The notes below the pieces were generated by a model. The model worked only from the letters and a program-made list of their open reading frames with translations, was not told where the DNA came from and did no database searches. Positions 33,817-42,945 of a DNA stretch of 64,000 bases are shown piece by piece; position 1 is the stretch's first letter, and each line of letters begins with the position of its first letter. This DNA comes from Caulobacter vibrioides (GTDB lineage Bacteria > Pseudomonadota > Alphaproteobacteria > Caulobacterales > Caulobacteraceae): contig LNIY01000001.1 of assembly GCA_001449105.1 (NCBI GenBank), positions 62,001-126,000 on the forward strand. The letters are read 5' to 3'. A program made the position numbers and the translations under genes.

Positions 33817-34809
33817 CTAGGTTGGGACGGGTCTCGACGCGGCGATGGCCACGTCGAGCGCGGCCAGCGACGGGTCGGCATGGACCATCCGCAGTCGGCC
33901 AGGCTCGCCGTCCTCCACCCGTTCGATCCGGGCGCCGCGCATCATCTGGCCGCCGTCGTCGGCGAAGACGTGGGCGACCTCGAACTGCTCGCGGGAGAGG
34001 GCCTCGGCGAGCTGTTCGAGATCGTCGGTGGTCATTTCGCCGCGACCGCCGCCCGACCAGTCCCGGATCGGGATAAGCAGATAGTCATGATGGGTTTCCA
34101 GATAGAGCCACTCGCCGGGCGGCAGGTTGGCGGACCTGGGCGGCGCGTGCCCCATCTTGCCGGCGCGGACTAGGCCGCGCGGCTCGGCCAGATCGGGCCG
34201 GTGGGCCAGGATCTTGCGCGCCAGCGTGAAGTCCTCGCCGCTGGCGTAGAGGAAGCGCTCGCTGGCCTCCACCTGCAGGGCGTTGAAGAAGTTGACCATG
34301 GCGTCGCTGATCTTCAGCGGCAGGCCCCGTTCCAGCCCCACGGCCTGCGGCAGGCAGATCTCGACGCCGCCGTCGAGGTGGCCAACCGTGTCCGACCGGT
34401 GGCTGGGGCAGACGAAGCCCACCAGCAGGTCGGCGGCGATTGGCAGATAGATCTCCACCCCCAGGCTCTCGAGCCCGACCTCGCCGAGCGGCAGCTGCCA
34501 ATGAAGCGCCACGGGATGATCGGACGTCCAGAACCGCGCCTCGCCCGCCGGCTCGAACAACAGGATGTCCTTGGCCAGGAGCTGCTTGGCGGCGGCCTGC
34601 CGCTTGGCGATCAGCTCGCGGGTGATCTGGCGGATTTCATCGTCGCTGGGTAAGGGCTCCTTGAAGGGCGGCCAGCCGAGCGCTTTCAGCTCCGCGGCGA
34701 GCTGGCGAGGGATTTCGGCCAGGGTCGTGCGCACGCGCGGGGTTCGCAGGTGCTGGGCGGCGGCGACGTCCGCCAGCGTGCGCAGGAAGGCGTCGTCGAG
34801 GCCGTGTGG
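33817..34809 (-). pseudogene. DUF4238 gene lacking its 5' end
   Basis: The frame contains the middle and C-terminal parts of a DUF4238 protein: FLRTLADVAAAQHLRTPRVR, then FEPAGEARFWTSDHPVALHW, GVEIYLPIAADLLVGF, and a late helical segment. Similarity starts upstream of the only available start codon (GTG 34734, 305 codons) and there is no ATG or GTG between it and a TAA at 34870. The family's N-terminal part, with its conserved His-Tyr/Val-Pro motif, is missing. It was therefore probably truncated by the rearrangement that formed the left side of 34.8 kb, though translation from GTG cannot be excluded. Function of the family unknown. Confidence 0.6.
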
Positions 34810-35099
34810 AGCTAAACGGCTCGGAGTGGCTCCGGCTACACCGCGGGGAATAAGCAGGATCGTACTAACTTAGACTGTACGGCTCCAGAGATCGCTGTCG
34901 GCAACACGTAGACGTGTCTGAACGCGCGTTCGCCTCATCGCCAATTCCACGAAGCGGTGGTTCTCAGCATACGAGGTGCGTTAGTCCGCCCGACCCACGG
35001 GCGCGCCAGCCGACTCTCCCACAACGGACCTTCCGAAGTTCGGCGATGAGTCACGAGACGCCTTTGCATCCACCACCGAGAGTCTCCGCGGTGCCGTTT

Positions 35100-35318
35100 C
35101 TATCTACTCTGGTGTCCTTTTCGACGCACGATTTCAGCTTCGGTGACACCTAGCGCTGATGCAAGGCGCTCAAGGACTCGCAAACTGATGTTGCGCTTTC
35201 CATTCTCAATTCCGGAGAGGTACGTCGTGTGGATGTCCGCGTCGTGAGCGACCTCGTCCTGCGGTCTATTCCCCCGCAGAGCACGCACATTCTCGCCCAC
35301 GACCACGCGCAAATCCAT
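35100..35318 (-). CDS. Small XRE-type regulator, copy 1
   Basis: A 72-residue Cro/C1-type HTH protein that is a DNA-binding domain only: DLRVVVGENVRALRG, VAHDADIHTTYLSGIENGKRNISL and LERLASALGVTEAEIV. It is a paralogue of the next gene (about half of residues identical), and both resemble small controller proteins. The ATG at 35318 is 34 bp downstream of an 18-bp motif that also occurs 34 bp upstream of the second gene. Probably autoregulated. Confidence 0.85.
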   Translation of the reverse strand: MDLRVVVGENVRALRGNRPQDEVAHDADIHTTYLSGIENGKRNISLRVLERLASALGVTEAEIVRRKGHQSR

Positions 35319-35351
35319 ACGCCGAGGGCGCACGAGAAACGCGCGAAGCGT

Positions 35352-35369
35352 AATAGACTATGAGTAAAG
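35352..35369 (-). promoter_or_regulatory. Shared operator/promoter element, copy 1
   Basis: AATAGACTATGAGTAAAG (plus strand) is identical to 35651-35668. On the coding strand it reads CTTTACTCATAGTCTATT and contains ACT-CAT-AGT, an inverted repeat similar to the C-boxes of restriction-modification controller proteins. An A/T-rich block lies 11 bp further upstream in both copies. Confidence 0.65.
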
Positions 35370-35407
35370 CATAAAAATATGCATCCCAGCCGACGGTTCG
35401 GCTACAG

Positions 35408-35617
35408 CTAACGTCGGATTAGCAGGTCCGTCTCCGGGACACGAAGAGCCGCGGCGATCCGCTCAAGAACCTTCATACTCAGGTTCCTCTTCCCGTTCTC
35501 CACGTCGGACATGTAACTCGGATGAATGCTGGCAAGGTGAGCGAGCTCGTCCTGCGGAAGCCCTCTCGCTTCCCGCAGGGCGCGCACGTTCGCTCCTACA
35601 ACGGCCAGGATGTCCAT
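35408..35617 (-). CDS. Small XRE-type regulator, copy 2
   Basis: A 69-residue XRE protein: DILAVVGANVRALREARG, LPQDELAHLASIHPSYMSD, VENGKRNLSMKVLERIAAAL and a short tail. The ATG at 35617 lies 34 bp after the shared operator motif. Upstream of copy 1 and in the same direction, so the two regulators form a tandem pair with separate but identical control elements; cross-regulation is likely. The FecI gene of the lasso island is divergent, 164 bp away. Confidence 0.88.
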   Translation of the reverse strand: MDILAVVGANVRALREARGLPQDELAHLASIHPSYMSDVENGKRNLSMKVLERIAAALRVPETDLLIRR

Positions 35618-35650
35618 AGCCTGAAGGCACACGGCTAGCGCTGGACAGTG

Positions 35651-35668
35651 AATAGACTATGAGTAAAG
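35651..35668 (-). promoter_or_regulatory. Shared operator/promoter element, copy 2
   Basis: Identical 18-bp copy of 35352-35369 at the same distance (34 bp) from the start of its regulator gene. It also lies within the region upstream of the divergent FecI gene, so the XRE proteins could influence the lasso island. Confidence 0.65.
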
Positions 35669-35781
35669 TGCAGAAATATCGCCGTGCGCTCGATACGCTC
35701 AAACGGATGCGACCTGGACAGCTTTCCCACTCTGTGAGTGCGCCGACGGCCACGGCAAGATGACGCCTGCGGAGGCATCTC

Positions 35782-36315
35782 ATGACCGGCCTTCACCACG
35801 CTCGACCGCCTAACGACGCGGCGAGCCTCGACGGGCTCTATCGGCGCTATGCCCGCTGGCTGGCGGCGATGGTGCGGCTTCGGTTCAAGGCGGTGGACCG
35901 CCAGGGCGCGGAGGATCTCGTGCATGAGGTCTACATGCGCGTGGCGCCGGTCCACGCCCGCGGCGAGGTGCGCCATCCCAAGGCCTTGCTGCTGAAGGTG
36001 GCCTCAAACCTGGCGCGCAACCAGCTTCGCCGGAACGCGCGCGGCGGGGCGGCTATCGCCATGATTGAAGAAATTGATGAAAAGGCGGAACATGCCGTTG
36101 CGCCGGAGCAGGAGGAGACCCTCCTGCTCGGCGAGCTGATCGCCTCGTTGCCCGCCAACCTTAGAGAAGTCTTCGTCTTGAGCCGCTTTGCCGGGATGAC
36201 CAACCAGCAGATCGCCGTGCAGCTGGACCTGTCAGTCAAGCGCGTCGAAGCGCGCATGACCCTGGCGTTGGCGCATCTGGCCCAGACGCTGAACCTCCAG
36301 GACGACCGTCGATGA
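35782..36315 (+). CDS. FecI-type ECF sigma factor
   Basis: A 177-residue ECF sigma factor. Region 2: LYRRYARWLAAMVRLRF, GAEDLVHEVYMRV and HPKALLLKVASNLARNQLRR. Region 4: LIASLPANLREVFVLSRFAGMTNQQIAVQLDLSVKRVEARMTLALAHL. GGAGG lies 7 bp before ATG 35782. The stop overlaps the FecR start (ATGA). Together with FecR and the STN-bearing TonB receptor it forms a surface-signalling system, here with a lasso peptide cluster, as in astexin and caulosegnin type loci. It probably drives the receptor and isopeptidase genes. Confidence 0.95.
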   Translation: MTGLHHARPPNDAASLDGLYRRYARWLAAMVRLRFKAVDRQGAEDLVHEVYMRVAPVHARGEVRHPKALLLKVASNLARNQLRRNARGGAAIAMIEEIDEKAEHAVAPEQEETLLLGELIASLPANLREVFVLSRFAGMTNQQIAVQLDLSVKRVEARMTLALAHLAQTLNLQDDRR

Positions 36316-37289
36316 GGGCCCCTGCCCTCCAGGACTCCGCGGCGCAATCGGAGGCGCGAGCCTGGTTCTCTCGCCTCAACACCACGACGGTGTCGGCCGA
36401 CACCATGGAAGCCTTCCGCGTCTGGCGCCAGCAGCCGGGCAACATCGAGGCCCTGCGCGAGGTCGAAGCGCTCTGGCGGCGCACCGGCGCGGCATCCGAG
36501 CATCCGGCCGTTAAGGCGGCGCTGGAAACGGCGTTGACGCCGAAGCGCCGCTCGCAGCGGACTCCGCGCCTCTCCCTGGCGCTCGCATCGGCGGCGATCG
36601 CCGGCGCGATCGCCACCAGCCTCGCCTGGCCAAGCCTGGCGGGGCGGACCTATGACGCCGGCGTCGGCGAGCAGCGGCTGGTGCGCCTGGACGACGGCTC
36701 CAGCATCCGGCTCGACACCGACACCCGGGTGCGGGTGCGCTATGGCGTGGGCAGACGGGCCGTGACGCTCGAACGGGGCCAGGCCTTCTTCGAGGTCGCC
36801 CATGATGCGGCCCGCCCCTTCGTCGTCACAGCCAACGACACCACCGTCCGCGCCTTGGGCACGCGGTTCGACGTCCGCCGCGACGGCGAGGCGACCCGGG
36901 TCACCCTCGTTCAGGGCCGGGTGGAGGTGAAGGATCGAGCAGCCCCAGACGCCGTGGTGCTCGCCCCAGGCCAGCAGGTCACGGCCAAGGAGCGGCTGGG
37001 CGCGGTTCGCCGGGTCGACACCGAGACGGCCACCAGCTGGACCACCGGCCGCCTGACCTTCCACGCCGTGCCGCTCCAGCAGGCGCTGGCCGAGATCAAC
37101 CGCTATCGCCGCACGCCGATCCGGCTGGATCCGGCGTATGTCGCCGACACGCCGATCACCGGCACGTTCGACAGCGGCGACACTGGCGCCATCGTGGACT
37201 CCATTGCGCTCCTGCGCGGCCTGAAAGCCCGCCCCATGCCCGACGGATCGGTGATGCTGGAAGCCGATCACGCCAGGCCTGCCGGTTAA
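36312..37289 (+). CDS. FecR-type anti-sigma regulator
   Basis: A 325-residue inner-membrane protein. The cytoplasmic N-terminus has the DUF4880-like sigma-binding segment ARAWFSRLNT, MEAFRVWRQQPGNIEALREVEALW. One transmembrane helix lies at about 84-105 (LALASAAIAGAIATSLAW), and the periplasmic FecR domain follows with VRLDDGSSIRLDTDTRVRV, ERGQAFFEVAHDAARPFVV and ALGTRFDVRRDG. A C-terminal STN-like region (TFHAVPLQQALAEINRYRRTPI) ends the protein. Translationally coupled to FecI. It would pass the signal from the TonB receptor to FecI. Confidence 0.93.
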   Translation: MRAPALQDSAAQSEARAWFSRLNTTTVSADTMEAFRVWRQQPGNIEALREVEALWRRTGAASEHPAVKAALETALTPKRRSQRTPRLSLALASAAIAGAIATSLAWPSLAGRTYDAGVGEQRLVRLDDGSSIRLDTDTRVRVRYGVGRRAVTLERGQAFFEVAHDAARPFVVTANDTTVRALGTRFDVRRDGEATRVTLVQGRVEVKDRAAPDAVVLAPGQQVTAKERLGAVRRVDTETATSWTTGRLTFHAVPLQQALAEINRYRRTPIRLDPAYVADTPITGTFDSGDTGAIVDSIALLRGLKARPMPDGSVMLEADHARPAG

Positions 37290-37421
37290 ACTGAAAAAAA
37301 TCTGTCATACGCGCGAGGGTCGCCGCCCTCCTCCGGTGTCTACCCCTTCGACACCCGACCGCGTGCCATTCGACCTGCCCAGCGGCAGGCGCGGCGGTGT
37401 CCAAGGGGGAACACCGACGCC
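37290..37421 (+). promoter_or_regulatory. Leader of the TonB receptor, likely ECF-dependent promoter
   Basis: The 132-bp gap holds an A-rich CTGAAAAAAATCTGTC block at 37291-37306, the only AT-rich patch between FecR and the receptor, then GC-rich leader DNA and a ribosome site (AAGGGGG). A sigma-FecI promoter here would separate receptor expression from fecIR; the exact -35 and -10 could not be fixed. Confidence 0.35.
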
Positions 37422-40400
37422 ATGACACGCCGTCTACGACATCATCTTCTCACCGGACTGGCCGCCGCCAGCCTCGCTGCGGCCGCCGGCGCAACGTCGG
37501 CCATGGCTCAACCTCAGGCCAGCGCCCCGGCCGCGGCCAAGGCCGTGGTCTTCGACATTCCGGCCGGCCCGCTCGACGACGCCTTGCTAAAGTTCGGCCG
37601 CCAGGCCGGCGTTCAGCTGATGTACGACGCCCCTACGGTGCGCGGAAAGACGGTGCGGGCTCTACGGGGACGCCATCGCCCCGCCGACGCCCTCGCGCGC
37701 CTGCTGGCCGGACAGGGCGTCTCCTCGACGCAGGTCCGTCCTGACGCCTTCGTGCTGCAGCCGTCCGTCGCGACGCCCGCCGCCAGCATCGACGACGTCC
37801 TGCAGCCGGCCACGGAACTGGCCGAGCTGGTGGTGACCGGCACCCTGATCCGCGGCGCTCCGCCCTCCTCGCCCGTGCTCACGATCGGTCGCGACGACAT
37901 GGACCGCAGCGGCCAGGCGACGGTCGCCGACCTCCTGGCGTCGCTGCCGCAGAACTTCGGCGGCGGCGGAACGCCCGAGACGACCCTGGCCCTCACCGAC
38001 GGCGCGGGCACCAACGGCTCGATGAACAAGGGCGTCAATCTCCGCGGCCTTGGGACCACCTCGACCCTGGTGCTGGTCAATGGCCGCCGCATGGCCGGCG
38101 TCGGCCTCAAGGGCGACTTCGCCGATGTCTCGGCCATCCCGACCGTCGCGGTCCAAAGGGTCGAGGTCCTGCTCGACGGGGCCTCGGCGATCTATGGCTC
38201 CGACGCCGTCGGCGGCGTGGTCAACATCATCCCGCGCCGCGACTTTTCCGGCGCGGAAAGCCGCATTCGGATCGGCGGGGCCAAGGGCGGCGCCGAGCAG
38301 CTGCAGGTCTCTCACATCCTGGGCCGTCATTGGGACGGGGGTCACGCCCTGATCGCCTACGAGCACCAGAAGGATGGCGAACTGGCCTCGTCGGCGCGCG
38401 CTTTCACGGCCACCACCGACCTGCGCGCCCTGGGCGGAACCGACCGCCGCCTGATCTACAGCCACCCCGGCAATATTGTCGCCTACAGCGCCGCGGCCGG
38501 GGCCTATGTCCCCACCTACGCCATCCCCATCGGCCAGAACGGCGTCGGGCTCACGCCCGCCGACTTCGTCGCCGGCTCGCGCAACCTCGAAAACCAGCGC
38601 CTGGGCACCTCGATCCTGCCCCAGCAGACGCGCCACAGCCTCTACCTGGACCTTGAGCAGAGGGTCGCGCCCAGCGTCACGATCAGCGGCGACGCGCGCT
38701 ACACCTCGCGCCGCTACACGTTCAGCTCACCAGGGGCCTCGACGATCTTCAGCGTCGGCAGCGCCAATCCCTATTTCGTCTCCCCGACCGGCAAGACCTC
38801 CGAACTGATCGGCTACAGCTTCACCGACGAACTGGGCGCCGTCCGCTCGCGCGGCCGCTCGGAGAGCCTGGGGGTGTCGCTGGCCGCGACGATCGACCTG
38901 CCGCGCGACTGGCGCGCCGACAACTACCTGGCCTTCGCCCAGGAGCGTGGCGTCAGGCGTACGCGAGACGTGCTCAACACCGGCTTTCTGGCCGAAGCCC
39001 TGGGCAATGCGGCCGACGATCCGACGACGTCCTACGTCGCCGCTCGCGACGGCTATTTCAACCCGTTCGGCGACGGCCAGGCCAACAGCGCCACGGTGCT
39101 CGACTTCATCGGCTCTGGCCATGAGACGACCCGCAACTTCAGCCAGGTCGCCTCGGCCAACTTCAAGGCCGACGGCGATCTGCTACGCCTGCCCGGCGGC
39201 GCGTTGAAGGCCGCCATCGGCGCGCAGTTTCGTCAGGAAAAATTTCGCACCAATCTGGTGTCCTACACCGATGGGACCACGCCCTATATGAGCGGCGGCC
39301 GCACCTTCAAGCGCAATGTCGCCGCGGCCTTCGTCGAACTGCGCGCGCCCCTCGTCGGCCCCGACAACGCTCGTCTGGGGCTGCAGCGCCTGGAGCTGTC
39401 GCTGGCCGGCCGGGTCGAGGCCTATGAGGAGGCCGGCTCCAGCGCCACGCCCAAACTCGGCGTGCTGTGGTCTCCGACCCGCGGCCTGAGCCTTCGGGCC
39501 ACCTACGGCGAGTCGTTCCGCGCGCCGGCCCTGACCGAGATCAACGAGGCCGAGGTCATCGCGCCCGGCTACCTCAATGGCGGCTCGGGCACGGTCCTCT
39601 CGCTGATCCAGTATGGCGGTAACACCGACCTCAAGCCCGAGACCGCCAAGTCCTGGACCGTCGGCTTCGACTACACGCCGCCGCAGCTGCCGGGCGTCAG
39701 CTTCAATGCGACCGCCTTCGATGTCCGCTATCGCAACCGAATCGGCCGTCCCGTGATCGAGAGCATCGCCAAGGCGCTCACCGATCCGACCCTGTCGGCC
39801 TTCGCCACCCGCATCAACCCGGCCGCCAACGCCGCCGATCTGGCCCGGCTGCAGGCTCTGATCGACCGTTCGACGATCTCCAGCGTCAAGCTTTTCCCCG
39901 CCACCGCCTACGGGGCCATCGTCGACGCCCGGGTGGTCAACGCCGCCGAGCTGCATGTGGCCGGCTTCGACGCGGGCGTGAACTGGAGCCTGACGCGCGG
40001 ATCCGACCGCTTCACAGCCTCCCTCAACGCCACCTATCTGGCCGACTACGAGCGCAAGCTCACGCCGACCGCCCCCGTCGTCGAACTGGTGGACACCGCC
40101 GGCCAGCCCGTCGACCTGCGCCTGCGCGCCCAGACCGGATGGACCCGAGGCGCGATCGGCGCGAACCTCGGGGTCAACTATGTCGACGACTACGACGCCG
40201 GCGCGGGAAAGACCGTTAAGGCCTGGACGACCATCGACCTGCAGCTGACCTGGGCCTCGCAGGCGGTCTCCGGACCGACCAAGGGCCTGACCCTGGCCGC
40301 GACGGCGCAGAACCTGCTGGACGAAGACCCGCCCTTCTACGACGCGCCCCAGGGCGTCGGGTACGATCCGGCCAACGCCGACCCGCTCGGACGCTTCCTG

Positions 40401-40427
40401 GCGGTTCAGCTCACCAAGCGCTGGTAG
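37422..40427 (+). CDS. TonB-dependent receptor with signalling (STN) domain
   Basis: A 1001-residue outer-membrane receptor. Signal peptide to about residue 29 (MAQ), then the STN domain (VVFDIPAGPLDDALLKFGRQAGVQLMYD, residues 42-100) that talks to FecR. The plug starts near 135 with LAELVVTGTLIRG, the TonB-box region, and includes VNLRGLGTTSTLVLVNGRR and VEVLLDGASAIYGSDAVGGVVNII. A 22-strand barrel follows and ends with the typical aromatic C-terminus (FLAVQLTKRW). In lasso clusters of this class the receptor takes up the peptide or a complex of it. The isopeptidase gene follows 37 bp downstream. Confidence 0.95.
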   Translation: MTRRLRHHLLTGLAAASLAAAAGATSAMAQPQASAPAAAKAVVFDIPAGPLDDALLKFGRQAGVQLMYDAPTVRGKTVRALRGRHRPADALARLLAGQGVSSTQVRPDAFVLQPSVATPAASIDDVLQPATELAELVVTGTLIRGAPPSSPVLTIGRDDMDRSGQATVADLLASLPQNFGGGGTPETTLALTDGAGTNGSMNKGVNLRGLGTTSTLVLVNGRRMAGVGLKGDFADVSAIPTVAVQRVEVLLDGASAIYGSDAVGGVVNIIPRRDFSGAESRIRIGGAKGGAEQLQVSHILGRHWDGGHALIAYEHQKDGELASSARAFTATTDLRALGGTDRRLIYSHPGNIVAYSAAAGAYVPTYAIPIGQNGVGLTPADFVAGSRNLENQRLGTSILPQQTRHSLYLDLEQRVAPSVTISGDARYTSRRYTFSSPGASTIFSVGSANPYFVSPTGKTSELIGYSFTDELGAVRSRGRSESLGVSLAATIDLPRDWRADNYLAFAQERGVRRTRDVLNTGFLAEALGNAADDPTTSYVAARDGYFNPFGDGQANSATVLDFIGSGHETTRNFSQVASANFKADGDLLRLPGGALKAAIGAQFRQEKFRTNLVSYTDGTTPYMSGGRTFKRNVAAAFVELRAPLVGPDNARLGLQRLELSLAGRVEAYEEAGSSATPKLGVLWSPTRGLSLRATYGESFRAPALTEINEAEVIAPGYLNGGSGTVLSLIQYGGNTDLKPETAKSWTVGFDYTPPQLPGVSFNATAFDVRYRNRIGRPVIESIAKALTDPTLSAFATRINPAANAADLARLQALIDRSTISSVKLFPATAYGAIVDARVVNAAELHVAGFDAGVNWSLTRGSDRFTASLNATYLADYERKLTPTAPVVELVDTAGQPVDLRLRAQTGWTRGAIGANLGVNYVDDYDAGAGKTVKAWTTIDLQLTWASQAVSGPTKGLTLAATAQNLLDEDPPFYDAPQGVGYDPANADPLGRFLAVQLTKRW

Positions 40428-40464
40428 GCCGCGCTCCAACCCTTCGAAAACCGAGAGACGCATC

Positions 40465-42918
40465 ATGCTCGCCCCCTGGCGAAACGCGATCCTGTGCCTT
40501 GTCGTCATCGCCTGCGGCGCTGCCGGCCGCCTCTACGCCGTGGACGACCTGGTGCGTCTCGAGGGCCTCGACGGGGTACGCCTCGACCCGACGGGCCGCT
40601 GGCTCGTGCTCGAGACCGAGCGCCCGTACAACACCGCCGAACGCTTCGACTATCTGGGCTACACCCAGTTCAACCTGGCGCGGCCGATGCTGGCGGATCT
40701 TTCCGCGCCAGGCCCGGCCCGTGCGCTGCTGCCGATGGAGCCCCGGACGGGCTACACGCTCGGCCCCTTCTCGCCCGACGGCGTCCGCGTCGTCGTCTAC
40801 CGGCACCGCTCAGGGCTCTGGGACATGGGTGTCGTGACCCTCGCCACGGGTGACGCCCTATGGCTGGACCTGGCGCCCGACCTGCCCGTCACCGGCGTCG
40901 GCGTCCAGTGGCGGTCCGATGCCGAACTCCTCGCCATCGCTCTTCCGGCCGGCGAGCAGCCGCTCTATCTGCGCCGCGGGCGCCAGGCCAGCGAACGCTT
41001 GCCCGTTCGTTGGGCCGCCACCGCCCGTGGCGACACGCCCTCCTTCAGCGTCGTCGGCAGCGGTCGCTATCTGGAGGACCGTGCGCGGCCCGCGCTCAAG
41101 TCCCTGGTGAGCATCGACGCTCGCTCGGGCCGGATGCGGACCATCGCATCGGGCGCCTGGCAGGACCTGCAGGTCTCCGCCTCGGGGCGCTATGCGGCGC
41201 TTCTGGAGGCCGGGGCTGCGTTTCAGCCCGACGCGACAACCCCGCCGTCCATGTGGGATCTGGAGGGACGTCGCCTGAACCTCGCCGTCGTCGATCTCGA
41301 AACGGGCCGCGCCGCCCGGCCGTCGGGCCAGCGCGACGTCCTTTGGAGCCTGCTGAGCTGGTCGACCAAGACCGACGCCCTCCTGGTCTATACCCGGGCG
41401 GCCGGCGAGACCTGGACCGAAGGCCGCCTGGAGCGGATCGACGCGGCGGATGCGCGCGCCACGCCCCTGGCCAGCGGTCAGCTCGCACCCGACGTGGATA
41501 AGCTCCGCTATCTGAACGCGCCGATCGTGCGCGCCGGCTGGCTTGGCGAGCAGCCTGCCGTGCTGGCCCGGCCGCGGGGCTCAATCCCGGCCAGCCGTCC
41601 AGACTGGTACGCCGTCGGCCCCGCCGCGATCCGCAATCTCACCGCCGGCCTGCCCGGCGACGCCCTGGGCCCCGCCTGCGTGGTCGAAAACGACCTGGTG
41701 GTGACCCAGAGCGGCGCGCCCTGGCGCATCACCGCCGATGGCAAGACCGTACGGCTGTCGGCCCAGGCCGCCCTGTCGCTGCCCCGCAGCGAGGCCGGCG
41801 TGCGCGGCGAGGCCAATCGCCCGGCGCCGGCGCGAGCCTCCGATGTCTGGCTGCTCGAGGGCGGCCAGGCGCGGCGCCTTGAGCCGCCGTCAGCCGCCGC
41901 CCCGCCTCGCCAGCTTCCCGCTCCCGCCGCTGGCGCCCAACGCCTGGCCATCGCCCCCCGCGGCGTCGTCGGCGCGGCTCTTAGCCCGGCCGGCGTGCAG
42001 ACGATCGAGTTCACCCCGTGGGACGGTGCGAAAACGCCCTTGCTGACGCTCAACGCCCCGCTGGCGAAGATCACGCCCCCGCTCACCCGTCCCCTGACGC
42101 ACGATGACGGCCAGGGTCGCCGCCTGACCAGCTGGCTGTCCTTGCCCGCGACGCATCGCGACGGTGAGAAGCGGCCGCTGGTGGTGATCACCTACCCCGC
42201 CGACGACCAACCGAGCGAGCCCTACAACACCCGACAGGACGCCAAGGCCTTCGCCCAGAGCGTCGCGGTCCTTACCGGCCAAGGCTATGCGGTGCTGCAA
42301 GCCAGCTATCAGCGCGCCGAAACCTCGCGCGACCCCGGCGAGGGCTTCGCCGACGCCACCCTCAACGCCGTGGACGCCGCGGTGGCCACGGGCGCGATCG
42401 ACGAGCATCGCCTGGCGCTTTGGGGCCACAGCTTCGGCGCCTATGCGGCCATGATGACCGCCACGCGCACCGACCGGTTCAAGGCCGTCGTGGCGGCGAT
42501 GGGCACCTCGGATCTCGCCAGCTCGATGATGACCTTCGTGCCGCACTATCGGGTATCGCCGGAAGACGGCCTGTCGGGGCCGATCAGGTTCGGCTGGGGC
42601 GAAACCGGCCAACTGCAGTTGCACGCCACGCCATGGAGCGATCCCCAGCAGTTCGTCCGCAACAGCCCCGTCTATCAGGCAGGCAAGATCAACACCCCGC
42701 TGCTGCTGGTCACGACGGATACCGAGTGGGTGCCGATGGGTCAGAGCGAGGAGATGTTCACCGCCCTCTGGCGACAGGGCAAGGACGTCAAACTGGTGAC
42801 ATTCTGGGGCGAAGGCCATCTGCCCTACAGCCCGGCCAATATCGCCGCCTTCTACGATCAAGTCTTCGCCTTCCTCGAGCCGCTCATCGGTCCTGGCGCG
42901 CCCACCCCGCAGCGATGA
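40465..42918 (+). CDS. Lasso peptide isopeptidase (S9 family)
   Basis: An 817-residue periplasmic serine hydrolase of the prolyl oligopeptidase family, with a signal peptide (RNAILCLVVIACGAAGRLYA). The N-terminal part forms a beta-propeller-like domain. The catalytic domain has GHSFGA (Ser656), DTEW (Asp752) and GEGH (His785), in the same order and spacing pattern as AtxE2, the astexin isopeptidase that hydrolyses the ring amide of lasso peptides. It is longer than AtxE2 (about 690) because of the propeller part. Its position directly after a TonB receptor and opposite lasso B and C genes makes the isopeptidase role likely. Only 27 bp separate it from the convergent cyclase gene. Confidence 0.9.
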   Translation: MLAPWRNAILCLVVIACGAAGRLYAVDDLVRLEGLDGVRLDPTGRWLVLETERPYNTAERFDYLGYTQFNLARPMLADLSAPGPARALLPMEPRTGYTLGPFSPDGVRVVVYRHRSGLWDMGVVTLATGDALWLDLAPDLPVTGVGVQWRSDAELLAIALPAGEQPLYLRRGRQASERLPVRWAATARGDTPSFSVVGSGRYLEDRARPALKSLVSIDARSGRMRTIASGAWQDLQVSASGRYAALLEAGAAFQPDATTPPSMWDLEGRRLNLAVVDLETGRAARPSGQRDVLWSLLSWSTKTDALLVYTRAAGETWTEGRLERIDAADARATPLASGQLAPDVDKLRYLNAPIVRAGWLGEQPAVLARPRGSIPASRPDWYAVGPAAIRNLTAGLPGDALGPACVVENDLVVTQSGAPWRITADGKTVRLSAQAALSLPRSEAGVRGEANRPAPARASDVWLLEGGQARRLEPPSAAAPPRQLPAPAAGAQRLAIAPRGVVGAALSPAGVQTIEFTPWDGAKTPLLTLNAPLAKITPPLTRPLTHDDGQGRRLTSWLSLPATHRDGEKRPLVVITYPADDQPSEPYNTRQDAKAFAQSVAVLTGQGYAVLQASYQRAETSRDPGEGFADATLNAVDAAVATGAIDEHRLALWGHSFGAYAAMMTATRTDRFKAVVAAMGTSDLASSMMTFVPHYRVSPEDGLSGPIRFGWGETGQLQLHATPWSDPQQFVRNSPVYQAGKINTPLLLVTTDTEWVPMGQSEEMFTALWRQGKDVKLVTFWGEGHLPYSPANIAAFYDQVFAFLEPLIGPGAPTPQR

Positions 42919-42945
42919 TCGCCGCGCCCCTGAAGATGGAAAGGA

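Noticed and set aside
35100-35668. Restriction-modification system with controller proteins
   Set aside because: Only the controller-like genes and boxes are visible; no methyltransferase or restriction enzyme gene adjoins them.
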